A stretch of DNA of 19,225 nucleotides from JBBIOI01 sp037443425. GTDB taxonomy: Bacteria; Desulfobacterota; BSN033; UBA1163. The translations under genes were made by a program, and so were the position numbers. The notes under the pieces are model-generated. The model did no database searches. It was not told the origin of the DNA and saw only the letters and a program-made list of their open reading frames with translations. The stretch lies in contig JBBIOI010000064.1 of assembly GCA_037443425.1 (NCBI GenBank), positions 1 to 19,225 of the forward strand, read 5' to 3'. Positions 7,192-14,883 of the stretch are shown here, piece after piece. Within the stretch, counting starts at the first letter, position 1, and each line of letters opens with the position of its first letter.

Positions 7192-10100
7192 TGACTCATC
7201 CTTTTTCTGATCTGAGCTATCATCCTCCTTGCGAGATCCTTTCTTTCTTCTCTTTTTGTTGTAACCAACAGTTTCTGATAAACCTTTAAAGCTTCAGAAA
7301 ATTTACTATCCTTCATATATATATCCCCTAAATTCATGAGTGCTTCCTCGACTATATCGTTTTGATGAGGATAAAGATACACTACTCGAGAAAGATGGGA
7401 TAAAGCTAACTCTTTTTTACCAATTTCTAAATAAGTCTCAGCCAATCTTAACTGGGCATTGGCTGCTACCTCCTCTTCCTGGCTTTTTATCGCATTTGAA
7501 AGAGAATAAATAGCTTCTTCATATCTTTTCTGTCCAAGATAAATAATACCTAATCTTAAATATGCTTCAAATCGTAAATTGTCGTTTGGGAATCTTGCAA
7601 TAAAATCCTTTAAAATCTTTTCTGCCTCATCAAATCTGTTTAAAATCTGAAATATTTGCACAATTGTAAAATAAATCCTTCTCGTTGCCTGATTTTGTGG
7701 ATAATTTTGTAAAATCCATCTGTATCTCTCTAATGCCTTATTATAATCTCTAACAGAATAGTAAAGTTCCCCAAGCTCCTTATATGCCTCTAAAATGAGA
7801 TGGCTTTTTGGATATCTTTTAATAAATTTCTCTATCTCTTCTATAGCCTCTGACCATCTCCTCTCTTTTTTTAATGCTATTGCAATCCGTAACATAGCAT
7901 CTTCTACTAAACTGCTATTGGGATAAATATTTATCGCCTCACGATACACCTTAATTGATCTATCCCACTGATTTGATTGTTGGTAGTAGTCTGCCAATTG
8001 CATCAAAAGATGAATCCCAAATGGATGCCTTGGATATCTCTTCATAAATAACTCAACCTGTGAGACAAATGCCTCATATCTCTTAGCTTGATAGAGTGAA
8101 ATGATTACTCCATAGTCGGCATCTACTGCCTCTTTTGAATTTGGATACTCTTTAACTAACCTCGAGTATGTTTGTATGGCTTGGTTATAATTGTTCTGAT
8201 TATAATATGCATCTCCTATCTTCAATAGTGAGGAGGGTGCAAAAACTGTTTTTGGAGAACTCTCTAAAAGGTTCTGAAATTCTTCGATAGCCTTATTATA
8301 ATCTTTTTTTCTAAAATACGACCACCCGATCCAATATTGGGCCTCATCAATTAATGTATTCTCAGGATTTAAAGATATTAATCTCTTAAAATATTGAATA
8401 GCCTCATCAAAACCCTCTTCCTTATAAGAGATCCAGCCAAGGAGATACAAAGCCCTCTCCATCTGCTTTTTCTCAGTCCCCTTTGATACCCCTTCTTTTA
8501 AATGAATCTTTGCTTCCTTAAATCTCCCGAGATTTAATAAACTTTCTGCTGCAAGAATTAAGATCGGCGATGAGGCCTGATATTCTGGAAATTCTTTTAT
8601 CAACTTTATAAAGTTTTTATAAGCCTCTTCCCACTGCTCTTTATTGAAATAATACCATGCCAGAGACTCAATTCCCTTAGGATAATTCTTATCCCCTTTT
8701 AAACCCTCTATATAATCAAGCGCTTTTTTATGATCTCCCTTATTTAGAGAGGCCTCTATCAACCAGTAGAGGATTTCACCCTTTTCTAAAATATTTGGAA
8801 ACTCCAGTATAAGTCTATTCCAGTAATAGATAGCTGCATCATAATTCTTTAGGTAAAAATAAGCAAATCCTAATCGTGAAAATACTTCCTTCTCCAGATT
8901 TGCTTTTTTCTTCTCTTCTAAAACACGATGATAGGCAGTAATTGCATTTGTATAATCTTTTTGATTAAAAAAAGATTCGCCTTGCATAAAATAGACTAAC
9001 TCCTCTAAATCGTTACCCGGAAAAGTCTTTAGAAACTGTTGAAATATCTTGTTTGCATTATGATAGTCTTTCCTATCAAAATAATTTTTCCCTATATCGA
9101 AGAGACATTGCTCCAACCAAGGGGATGAGAGGAAATTGGAAAGAAATCTTTGATAAAGGTATATTGCCTTTTCAATATCGTTTTCAGCCAAATATGTCTT
9201 TAAGATCCCTCTAAATATTGGGTCAGAAAATTTTGTTTCAGGATACCTTAGAAGCATCTCTTCGAATGTTTTTCTCGCTTCAATATACTGGCCAATATGA
9301 ATAAGGGACCATCCCAATAGATATTGAACACTTTCTAAAAGTGGGTGGTTCCTATATCTTTTATTAAAGTCTCTAAATATATCCTTGGCCTCATTAAACT
9401 TTTCGAGATAAAAATAACTTACACCCAATAGATATAAAGCCTCTACAGCCCATTTCCCTTCAGGATAACCTCTAAGGAAGGTTTCAATCTCCTTTATCAC
9501 TTCATCATATTTACCATTAAAATATAGGGAATAGGCTGACCAAAATAGTGAAGATTCAGAAACAGGATGATTTGGTTTTAACTCATAAGCTTGACGGAAG
9601 AACCTATGACTTTCCTCATATGCATAATTTTTAAGTTTAATCCAACCACATGAATAAAGGGCATATGGAAGAAACTCATTTTCTGGGTATTTATCTAATA
9701 TTGTTTTAAATTGTAAAAATGCTTCATCATACTTTCCTAAACGATATTTTGCCTCTCCAAGCCAGTATGTAGCATTCCCAATAAAAATACCATCTGGATA
9801 ATCTTTTATTAATTTTTTAAATAATGAGATTGCATCTTCATATTTACCCTCTGAATATTTATTCAATCCTCTCTCATATAAAGCCTTTTCTCCTGCCACC
9901 ACCCTTGCAATCGAGGAGGTAAAACGGCCTGAATATACACATCCAGGTCTCTGTATAGGTGGACTCGTCTTTTTTACAACTACAGCAGGTTCTTCTATGA
10001 TACTAAAGGATTCTAACCTTGGCTCTTCCTTTAGACCAGGGGCTATAAAGATAGGGGGCTCTATTTCCCTTTTCTCAACCCATTTTTTTTTATCCTCAGA

Positions 10101-10211
10101 GGTAAATATAAGTTTAGCCTGTTCTTGGCCCTGGCTTTTAAGAATCTGAAATGAGAATGTAAGGCAGCTCAAGAGATATATACTTATAATTTTAATTATT
10201 AACCTGTACAT
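7188..10211 (-). CDS. Large exported TPR-repeat protein, about 24 repeats
   Basis: A 1007-aa protein with a hydrophobic signal sequence (about residues 1-22). A possible lipobox LLSC ends at C16, but the residues after it stay hydrophobic, so type I cleavage is as likely. A Pro/Lys-rich segment (about 35-100) follows, and then I count 24 consecutive TPR-like units of about 34-37 residues, from about 113 to about 990. They follow the pattern A-x2-LG-x-Y-x4-Y-x-EAI-x2-F-x3-L-x-x-YP, for example KALYERGLNKYSEGKYEDAI. TPR solenoids are protein-interaction scaffolds; periplasmic ones include BamD and CpoB/YbgF-type proteins. No enzyme domain is visible. It is translationally coupled to the TonB-domain gene and heads the long directon. 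An AAGG sits about 7 nt upstream of the ATG. The partner and function are unknown. Confidence 0.85.
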   Translation of the reverse strand: MYRLIIKIISIYLLSCLTFSFQILKSQGQEQAKLIFTSEDKKKWVEKREIEPPIFIAPGLKEEPRLESFSIIEEPAVVVKKTSPPIQRPGCVYSGRFTSSIARVVAGEKALYERGLNKYSEGKYEDAISLFKKLIKDYPDGIFIGNATYWLGEAKYRLGKYDEAFLQFKTILDKYPENEFLPYALYSCGWIKLKNYAYEESHRFFRQAYELKPNHPVSESSLFWSAYSLYFNGKYDEVIKEIETFLRGYPEGKWAVEALYLLGVSYFYLEKFNEAKDIFRDFNKRYRNHPLLESVQYLLGWSLIHIGQYIEARKTFEEMLLRYPETKFSDPIFRGILKTYLAENDIEKAIYLYQRFLSNFLSSPWLEQCLFDIGKNYFDRKDYHNANKIFQQFLKTFPGNDLEELVYFMQGESFFNQKDYTNAITAYHRVLEEKKKANLEKEVFSRLGFAYFYLKNYDAAIYYWNRLILEFPNILEKGEILYWLIEASLNKGDHKKALDYIEGLKGDKNYPKGIESLAWYYFNKEQWEEAYKNFIKLIKEFPEYQASSPILILAAESLLNLGRFKEAKIHLKEGVSKGTEKKQMERALYLLGWISYKEEGFDEAIQYFKRLISLNPENTLIDEAQYWIGWSYFRKKDYNKAIEEFQNLLESSPKTVFAPSSLLKIGDAYYNQNNYNQAIQTYSRLVKEYPNSKEAVDADYGVIISLYQAKRYEAFVSQVELFMKRYPRHPFGIHLLMQLADYYQQSNQWDRSIKVYREAINIYPNSSLVEDAMLRIAIALKKERRWSEAIEEIEKFIKRYPKSHLILEAYKELGELYYSVRDYNKALERYRWILQNYPQNQATRRIYFTIVQIFQILNRFDEAEKILKDFIARFPNDNLRFEAYLRLGIIYLGQKRYEEAIYSLSNAIKSQEEEVAANAQLRLAETYLEIGKKELALSHLSRVVYLYPHQNDIVEEALMNLGDIYMKDSKFSEALKVYQKLLVTTKREERKDLARRMIAQIRKRMSQ

Positions 10212-10223
10212 AAAGTGCCTTTT

Positions 10224-10276
10224 GAGGTCTCTGAAAAAGTATCTAAAAAGGTTTCCTGGATCTTTTCAGAACTCTC
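10224..10276. repeat. 53-bp hairpin element sharing the end sequence of the 13340 MITE-like element
   Basis: Imperfect inverted repeat: GAGGTCTCTGAAAA on the left and TTTTCAGAACTCTC on the right, ending at 10276. The first 26 bases match 22 of 26 with the inverted right end of the element at 13340-13558, and 20 of 26 with its left end. It lies in the leader of the TPR gene, so the transcript would carry this hairpin just before the start codon. No clean target duplication is visible (left flank CTTTT, right flank TCTTT). It may be an internally deleted MITE or a pair of ends. Confidence 0.55.
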
Positions 10277-10285
10277 TCTTTCATA

Positions 10286-10315
10286 AAGGTATCAAACATA
10301 TCTATAAATTGTCAA
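10286..10315 (-). promoter_or_regulatory. Possible promoter for the TPR/TonB/LPS directon
   Basis: On the minus strand there is a perfect TTGACA (10315-10310). The best -10 candidate is TACCTT at 10291-10286 with an 18-bp spacer, which is poor (3 of 6), so the -10 is uncertain. The -35 box is back-to-back with the TTGACA of the divergent pcm promoter; only GGA separates them. Confidence 0.35.
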
Positions 10316-10318
10316 GGA

Positions 10319-10346
10319 TTGACACACATTTTATAAATATGATAAT
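10319..10346 (+). promoter_or_regulatory. Sigma70-type promoter for the lipoprotein isoaspartyl methyltransferase gene
   Basis: Consensus TTGACA at 10319-10324, a 16-bp spacer, and GATAAT (5 of 6) at 10341-10346. Transcription would start near 10353, leaving a leader of about 16 nt before the ATG at 10369. This supports the upstream start that includes the signal peptide. Confidence 0.65.
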
Positions 10347-10368
10347 TTTAAATTAGTGGTCCTTCACC

Positions 10369-11109
10369 ATGAAATTAGATAAACTGCAAGCCTTTATCTC
10401 AATACTCTTCTTCATATTTTTGATTGGATGTAAAGAATGGAACAAGGTCTCATCATCCAATTCAAAGGATAACTTTAAAATTATGAGAGAAAAGATGGTA
10501 GAATCTCAAATTAAATCGAGGGGAGTAAAAGATCCTCGTGTACTTTCGGCAATGTTGAAAGTCGAACGTCATCTATTTGTTCCTGATGACCTAAAAGATT
10601 CGGCCTATTCCGATCAGGCCCTACCTATTGGAGAAGGACAAACCATATCACAACCCTATATAGTTGCGCTTATGACGGAGCTTTTAGAGCTCAAAGGAAA
10701 TGAAAAGGTTCTCGAAGTAGGAACAGGTTCAGGATATCAGGCAGCTATCCTGGCTGAATTGGCAAAGGAAGTCTTTACAATAGAGATTGTAGAAAAGCTT
10801 GGTCTCTCTGCCCAAAAACTGCTTGCTGAATTAGGTTATAAAAATATTCATGTAAAAATAGGGGATGGGTATCAAGGATGGCCTGAACAGGCACCTTTTG
10901 ATGCCATTATTGTAACCTGTGCCCCTGACCATATACCAAAACCCTTATTAGATCAGTTGAAAGATGGGGGTAGAATGGTTATCCCTGTAGGTACATATTC
11001 ACAAGAGTTAAAAAAGATTGTTAAAAGAGGGGAAAAATTCGAGACAACCGATATCATCCCTGTAATCTTTGTACCGATGACAGGTGAAGGCGTAAAAAAG
11101 AGAAGATAA
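10369..11109 (+). CDS. pcm: Protein-L-isoaspartate O-methyltransferase with lipoprotein signal peptide
   Basis: SAM-dependent repair enzyme that methylates L-isoaspartyl residues in damaged proteins; 246 aa. From residue 39 it is a full PIMT: MVESQIKSRGVKDPRVLSAM, RHLFVPDD, GEGQTISQPYIVALMTELL, motif I VLEVGTGSGYQAA (114-126), FDAIIVTCAPDHIPKPLLDQL and GGRMVIPVG. What is odd is the first 38 residues: a basic n-region (MKLDK), a hydrophobic core and a lipobox LIGC with Cys at 21, so the product looks exported and lipidated. The ATG at 10369 lacks a Shine-Dalgarno but lies about 16 nt after a predicted transcription start. Internal ATGs at 10483 (AAAGGA, 13 nt away) or 10495 would give a normal cytosolic enzyme. 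It is monocistronic and convergent with rarA, the stop codons being 5 bp apart. Confidence 0.93.
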   Translation: MKLDKLQAFISILFFIFLIGCKEWNKVSSSNSKDNFKIMREKMVESQIKSRGVKDPRVLSAMLKVERHLFVPDDLKDSAYSDQALPIGEGQTISQPYIVALMTELLELKGNEKVLEVGTGSGYQAAILAELAKEVFTIEIVEKLGLSAQKLLAELGYKNIHVKIGDGYQGWPEQAPFDAIIVTCAPDHIPKPLLDQLKDGGRMVIPVGTYSQELKKIVKRGEKFETTDIIPVIFVPMTGEGVKKRR

Positions 11110-11114
11110 AATCT

Positions 11115-12479
11115 TTATTTTTTTAAATCTGCTTTATCTCTTTTCTTTTTCCTAAAATCTTCCAATCTCTTCTTAATCTGCTTTTCAAACCCCTCTTCAG
11201 TTGGATTGTAATAGATTCTACCCTTTAGATTCTCAGGGAGGTACTCTTCCACAACAAAATGATCAGGATAATCATGTGGATATTTATAATCTCTTCCGTA
11301 TCCCAAATCACCCATCAAGGATGTAACAGGATTCCTGAGATGCAGAGGAACAGGCATGGCTTCAAGCTCTCTAATATCTTTCTGGACCTTTTGATATGCT
11401 GTATAGATAGAATTTGACTTTGGTGCAGTAGCTAAATAGATAGCTGCCTGTGCAAGAGCTAAATTCCCTTCTGGTAATCCAATAAAATGAAAAGCATTCA
11501 TAGCTGAGAGAGCTACTTCTAATGCCTTGGGATCTGCCAGTCCAATATCTTCTGAAGCAAAACGAACCATCCTTCTTGCAATATATAATGGATCTTCACC
11601 TGACTCGAGCATCCTTGCAAGCCAGTAAAGTGCTGCATCAGGATCGCTTCCCCTTAAACTCTTATGAAATGCTGAAATAAGATTATAATGCTCTTCGCCC
11701 GACTTATCATAGAGAAGTGCCTTACGACCGAGTATCTCTTCAAGATCTTTTACCTTAATCTCCCTAAGCCCTGTTTTATCTGGTTTAGTAGATAAGACAA
11801 CCATCTCCAAGGTATTCAGTGCAACTCGTGCATCCCCATTTGCATATCTTGCTATCACCCTTATGATATCCTTGTCAAGGGAAACCTGATAATTTCCTAA
11901 CCCCCTTTCTTTATCCATTAATGCACGATTTAATATCACCTCAATCTCGTCTTCGTTTAATGGAGTTAATGTAAATACCTTTGTTCGAGACAGAAGCGGA
12001 GAGATAACCTCAAAAGAGGGATTTTCTGTAGTTGCACCAATCAATATTAGAGTCCCTCTTTCCACGTGAGGAAGAAATGCATCCTGTTGAGCTTTATTGA
12101 ATCTGTGTATTTCGTCAATAAAAAGTATAGTCCTCCTCTTCTGATATCTCCATACCTCATTGGCTTTATTGATAACCTCTCTAATCTCTTTTATACCTGA
12201 TATAACTGCGCTGAATGAGATAAACTGTGCATTTGTCTTTTTTGCAATGAGCAGTGCAAGCGTCGTCTTTCCTGAGCCTGGAGGTCCCCAGAAGACCATT
12301 GATGGTATATGATCAGAGTCAAGTATGCGTCTAAGTGGTTTCCCTTCTGAGAGGAGATGGCCCTGACCAACAATCTCTTCAATACACCTTGGTCTCATCC
12401 TGTCAGCCAGAGGAGATCTCGGCTCGTGTTGTTCTATTAATTTATCTTCAAAAAGTTCATGCTGTATCTTTTGGTTCAT
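11115..12479 (-). CDS. rarA: Replication-associated recombination protein A (RarA/MgsA), AAA+ ATPase
   Basis: Clamp-loader-related AAA+ ATPase of the RarA/WRNIP1 family, 454 aa (normal is about 440-450). It acts at stalled replication forks with SSB and RecA. It shows LADRMRPRCIEEIVGQGHLL (24-43), Walker A GPPGSGKT (65-72), Walker B LFIDEIHRF (119-127), sensor 1 GATTENPSF (148-156), and the RarA-specific tail with MLESGEDPLYIARRMVRFASEDIGLADP and YKYPHDYPDHFVVEEYLPE. The start codon overlaps the suhB stop by 4 bp (ATGA), so the two are translationally coupled. Convergent neighbour pcm ends 5 bp away. Nothing looks truncated. Confidence 0.96.
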   Translation of the reverse strand: MNQKIQHELFEDKLIEQHEPRSPLADRMRPRCIEEIVGQGHLLSEGKPLRRILDSDHIPSMVFWGPPGSGKTTLALLIAKKTNAQFISFSAVISGIKEIREVINKANEVWRYQKRRTILFIDEIHRFNKAQQDAFLPHVERGTLILIGATTENPSFEVISPLLSRTKVFTLTPLNEDEIEVILNRALMDKERGLGNYQVSLDKDIIRVIARYANGDARVALNTLEMVVLSTKPDKTGLREIKVKDLEEILGRKALLYDKSGEEHYNLISAFHKSLRGSDPDAALYWLARMLESGEDPLYIARRMVRFASEDIGLADPKALEVALSAMNAFHFIGLPEGNLALAQAAIYLATAPKSNSIYTAYQKVQKDIRELEAMPVPLHLRNPVTSLMGDLGYGRDYKYPHDYPDHFVVEEYLPENLKGRIYYNPTEEGFEKQIKKRLEDFRKKKRDKADLKK

Positions 12480-13264
12480 AAAATCTTTTTCATGACGTCA
12501 AGCATTTCACCGTGTATCAAACCATTTGAGGCAAGGATCTCTTTTATGTAGATATTGAAGGGATTTCCTCGAAAATCCGAAACCTCACCCCCTGCCTCCA
12601 GGATTAACAAACTTCCAGCTGCAACATCCCATGGTTGTAACTTTAATTCCCAGAATCCGTCAAAACGACCTGCTGCAAGATAGCTAAGATCCAATGCCGC
12701 TGAACCACCACGACGGATAGCAAAGCTCTTAGTGATAAATTCCCTAAAATATTTAAGATAAAAATCTGCATGCTCCCTTAAATCATATGGAAAACCTGTT
12801 GCAAGAAATCCTCTCTCTAATTTAGGTGTATTTGAAACACGAAGTCTTTTACCATTCAGGTAAGCCCCCTCCCCTTTTTGGGCATAGAAAAACTCATCAA
12901 GAACAGGATTATAAACTACCCCTAATTTCACCTCACCATCTACCTCAAGGGCAATAGATACACAGAAATATGGAAATCCATGGAAATAATTGGTAGTCCC
13001 ATCTAATGGATCAATAATCCACTTCCATGAAGCCCCTTCAATTTTATGACAATCCTCCTCTGTTAAGATGTCGTGGTCAGGAAACTTTTCAATAATCCTT
13101 TGAGAGATAAATTGATCACAAAGTTTATCAACTTCTGTAACAGGATTTATCTCCCCCTTATACTCAATACTATGGGATTGACCATAGTGTTTCATCTGTA
13201 TCTGACCTGCCTCTTTGGCTAAAGATATTGCAAAATTTAAATAATCTTCAAAACTCCATCCCAT
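12476..13264 (-). CDS. suhB: Inositol monophosphatase family protein (SuhB-like)
   Basis: Mg-dependent phosphatase of the IMPase/FBPase fold, about 262 aa. Metal-binding residues are all visible (numbering from the ATG at 13264): EED (69-71), IDPLDGTTN (84-92) and PWDVAAGSLLILEAGG (WD with D213), with GGSAALDLSYLAAGRFDGFWE before it. Substrates in the family include inositol phosphates and fructose-1,6-bisphosphate; the E. coli protein also takes part in rRNA antitermination. The open frame extends to a TTG at 13270, but AAGGA lies only 3 nt from that codon and 9 nt from the ATG, so I chose the ATG. It has its own promoter and is coupled to rarA. The gene symbol is by family likeness; an exact substrate is not provable. 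Confidence 0.92.
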   Translation of the reverse strand: MGWSFEDYLNFAISLAKEAGQIQMKHYGQSHSIEYKGEINPVTEVDKLCDQFISQRIIEKFPDHDILTEEDCHKIEGASWKWIIDPLDGTTNYFHGFPYFCVSIALEVDGEVKLGVVYNPVLDEFFYAQKGEGAYLNGKRLRVSNTPKLERGFLATGFPYDLREHADFYLKYFREFITKSFAIRRGGSAALDLSYLAAGRFDGFWELKLQPWDVAAGSLLILEAGGEVSDFRGNPFNIYIKEILASNGLIHGEMLDVMKKIL

Positions 13265-13304
13265 TTGCAAAAATCCTTATAATTTGATAATTATTACATT
13301 AACA

Positions 13305-13333
13305 ATAATATGATACATAAATAATTAAGTCAA
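13305..13333 (-). promoter_or_regulatory. Sigma70-type promoter for suhB-rarA
   Basis: Read on the minus strand: TTGACT (13333-13328), a 17-bp spacer, TATTAT (13310-13305); 5 of 6 matches in each box. The predicted start near 13298 leaves a leader of about 34 nt before the suhB ATG. The MITE-like element and its target duplication begin only a few bases upstream of the -35 box. Confidence 0.65.
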
Positions 13334-13334
13334 C

Positions 13335-13563
13335 ATAATGAGATTTCTGAAAAAGTCTTTGAAAGATTGGGGAGGTAGGGTTCAAAACCCTTCGAATGTG
13401 GATTTTCAATGTTTAAATTGCTAACAATCGCTTTAGAAAAAACCAAATTTTTTTAAAGGGATTAATCAATAGTGCTAAACTATAAAAGGTATCTGCCCGA
13501 AGGCTTTTTCACCCTCCCCATTTACGAAAGGATTTTTAAATAGTTTTTCAGAGGTCTCATAAT
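13335..13563. mobile_element. MITE-like non-autonomous element (219 bp) with ATAAT target duplication
   Basis: The element spans 13340-13558 and is flanked by identical ATAAT direct repeats (13335-13339 and 13559-13563). Its termini are inverted: left GAGATTTCTGAAAAAG, right (inverted) GAGACCTCTGAAAAAC, with imperfect inversion continuing inward to GGGGAGG at about 13369-13375 and CCTCCCC near 13513-13519. It has no open reading frame of useful length, so it would need a transposase supplied elsewhere. It fills almost all of the 315-base gap between suhB and the thioesterase gene, lying between the suhB -35 box and the thioesterase Shine-Dalgarno. The parent insertion sequence family cannot be named from the ends alone. 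Confidence 0.68.
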
Positions 13564-13579
13564 AGGAAGGGGTGTAGAA

Positions 13580-13978
13580 ATGAAGTTTGAAACAAATGGA
13601 AACTGTTTTGTATGCGGAGAAAAGAATCCTGGGGGTCTTCACTTAAGTTTTGAAATAGATAGAGTAAAGCAAACCCTTAAAACAACCTTTAAGGCATCTC
13701 CAATCTTCCAGGGATGGGATGGACTTATCCATGGTGGAATCATCAGTACACTTTTGGATGAAGCAATGGCAAAGTTAGTATATGAACTGGGTTATCAGGC
13801 TGTCACGGCCTCGCTTGAGATCAAATTCAAAAGACCTGCTCCAATCCTTGAGCCCCTTTCTGTTTATGGAGAAATTACAGAGGTAACAAAAAGGTTAATA
13901 AGGGCAAGGAGTTGGATTACAAGAGAAGATGGAACGCTTCTTGCTGAAGGAAAATCAATTCTTCTTAGACAAAAATAA
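13580..13978 (+). CDS. PaaI-type hotdog thioesterase (4HBT superfamily)
   Basis: Hotdog-fold acyl-CoA thioesterase, 132 aa. It starts with NCFVCGEKNPGGLHL (8-22), an opening characteristic of one PaaI-like subgroup, then has GWDGLIHGGIISTLLDEAMAKL (about 49-70), with HGG and the D-E pair of the catalytic helix, and TASLEIKFKRPAPILEPL. The family hydrolyses aromatic or medium/long acyl-CoA thioesters in the cytoplasm; the substrate here is unknown. GGAAGGGG sits 6 nt upstream of the ATG, and the MITE-like element ends only 7 bp before that site, so the gene's promoter must lie inside the element or was displaced by it. It converges on the amidohydrolase gene 30 bp away. It is a different subgroup from the YbgC-type thioesterase at 4658-5065. 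Confidence 0.87.
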   Translation: MKFETNGNCFVCGEKNPGGLHLSFEIDRVKQTLKTTFKASPIFQGWDGLIHGGIISTLLDEAMAKLVYELGYQAVTASLEIKFKRPAPILEPLSVYGEITEVTKRLIRARSWITREDGTLLAEGKSILLRQK

Positions 13979-14008
13979 GCCAGGGAAAGGACGAAAGGAA
14001 AATCTATT

Positions 14009-14857
14009 TTATGGTAATATTTGGTTTAAAATTCGTAAAAAATTTAAACCGAGAATCTTCTTTCTATCTTCTTCAGAAATTTCTGCTTCCTCAATCTCCT
14101 GGAAATATCTTTTGGGCTTAATAAGAGGATAATCACTTCCAAATAGAATCTTATCTACCCCTGCCATCTCACTTACCAGCTTGTAAATCTTCTTTGAATA
14201 TAAAAAAGGAGAAGCAGCTGTATCGTAGTAAACATTTTTCATCACCCTTTTGACCTCCGGCATCAACTCATATATGGCCAATCCTCCTCCCCAATGGGCC
14301 AATATAATAGGAAGGTTTGGAAATCTTTGTATTAATTCATAAAATTTTTCTAATGGGGTCCTACCCTTTCCAGGGTAGACATGCCCAATGATCTCATTCG
14401 TATGAATCAATATTGGTAGCCTTAAGGATTCCATCATCTCTAAAATCGAGCGAATTAAAGATATATGATGGGATGTCATTTCTTGAGTATAGAAAGCTAT
14501 TTCACCTACGCCTTTTGCCCCTTCTTTTAATCTTTGTTCTAATTCCTTTTCTGACCAATCAGGATCTGAAAAACTAAATGTGATGAAAGCAATCAATCTG
14601 TCAGGGTATTTCAACGCAGACTCAATTAAATATTGATTATGAAGGTGACACAGTTCAGGACTATTCCAGCTAAATCCGCAAATTACAGACTTATCAACAC
14701 CTGATTCATCCATTGCATCAATCAAATCTTCCACCCCTATAAGTCTTGACTTTGGATCTTTATAGATGGCTGAAAATCCTTCATCAATTTTACAAAATTC
14801 ATCTCTATTTTTTATCACAGCCTCTGGGAAAATATGTGTGTGGCAATCAATAATCAT
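14009..14857 (-). CDS. Metal-dependent amidohydrolase, COG2159-like TIM barrel
   Basis: Amidohydrolase_2-type TIM-barrel hydrolase or decarboxylase, 282 aa. Metal-site motifs are in order: MIIDCHTHIFPE (H6 and H8), ILIHTNE (H152), IILAHWGGG (H188) and ILFGSDYPLI (D242). The family includes ACMSD-like decarboxylases and uncharacterised predicted hydrolases; no substrate can be inferred from sequence. It is the third gene of an operon, 26 nt after yciO, and has no strong Shine-Dalgarno. No clear intrinsic terminator follows in the 30 bp before the convergent thioesterase gene. Length and motif order look complete. Confidence 0.88.
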   Translation of the reverse strand: MIIDCHTHIFPEAVIKNRDEFCKIDEGFSAIYKDPKSRLIGVEDLIDAMDESGVDKSVICGFSWNSPELCHLHNQYLIESALKYPDRLIAFITFSFSDPDWSEKELEQRLKEGAKGVGEIAFYTQEMTSHHISLIRSILEMMESLRLPILIHTNEIIGHVYPGKGRTPLEKFYELIQRFPNLPIILAHWGGGLAIYELMPEVKRVMKNVYYDTAASPFLYSKKIYKLVSEMAGVDKILFGSDYPLIKPKRYFQEIEEAEISEEDRKKILGLNFLRILNQILP

Positions 14858-14883
14858 CAGGAAAACTAAGAAGGGTCTTATTT

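Noticed and set aside
11100..11130. Possible bidirectional terminator between convergent pcm and rarA (AAGAT/ATCTT followed by T-run)
   Set aside because: Stem of only 5 A/T-rich pairs; too weak to call, although the T-run is suggestive.
13929..14132. Plus-strand frame of 67 codons across the end of the thioesterase gene and into the amidohydrolase gene
   Set aside because: Overlaps two well-supported genes, basic low-information translation, no recognisable motif.
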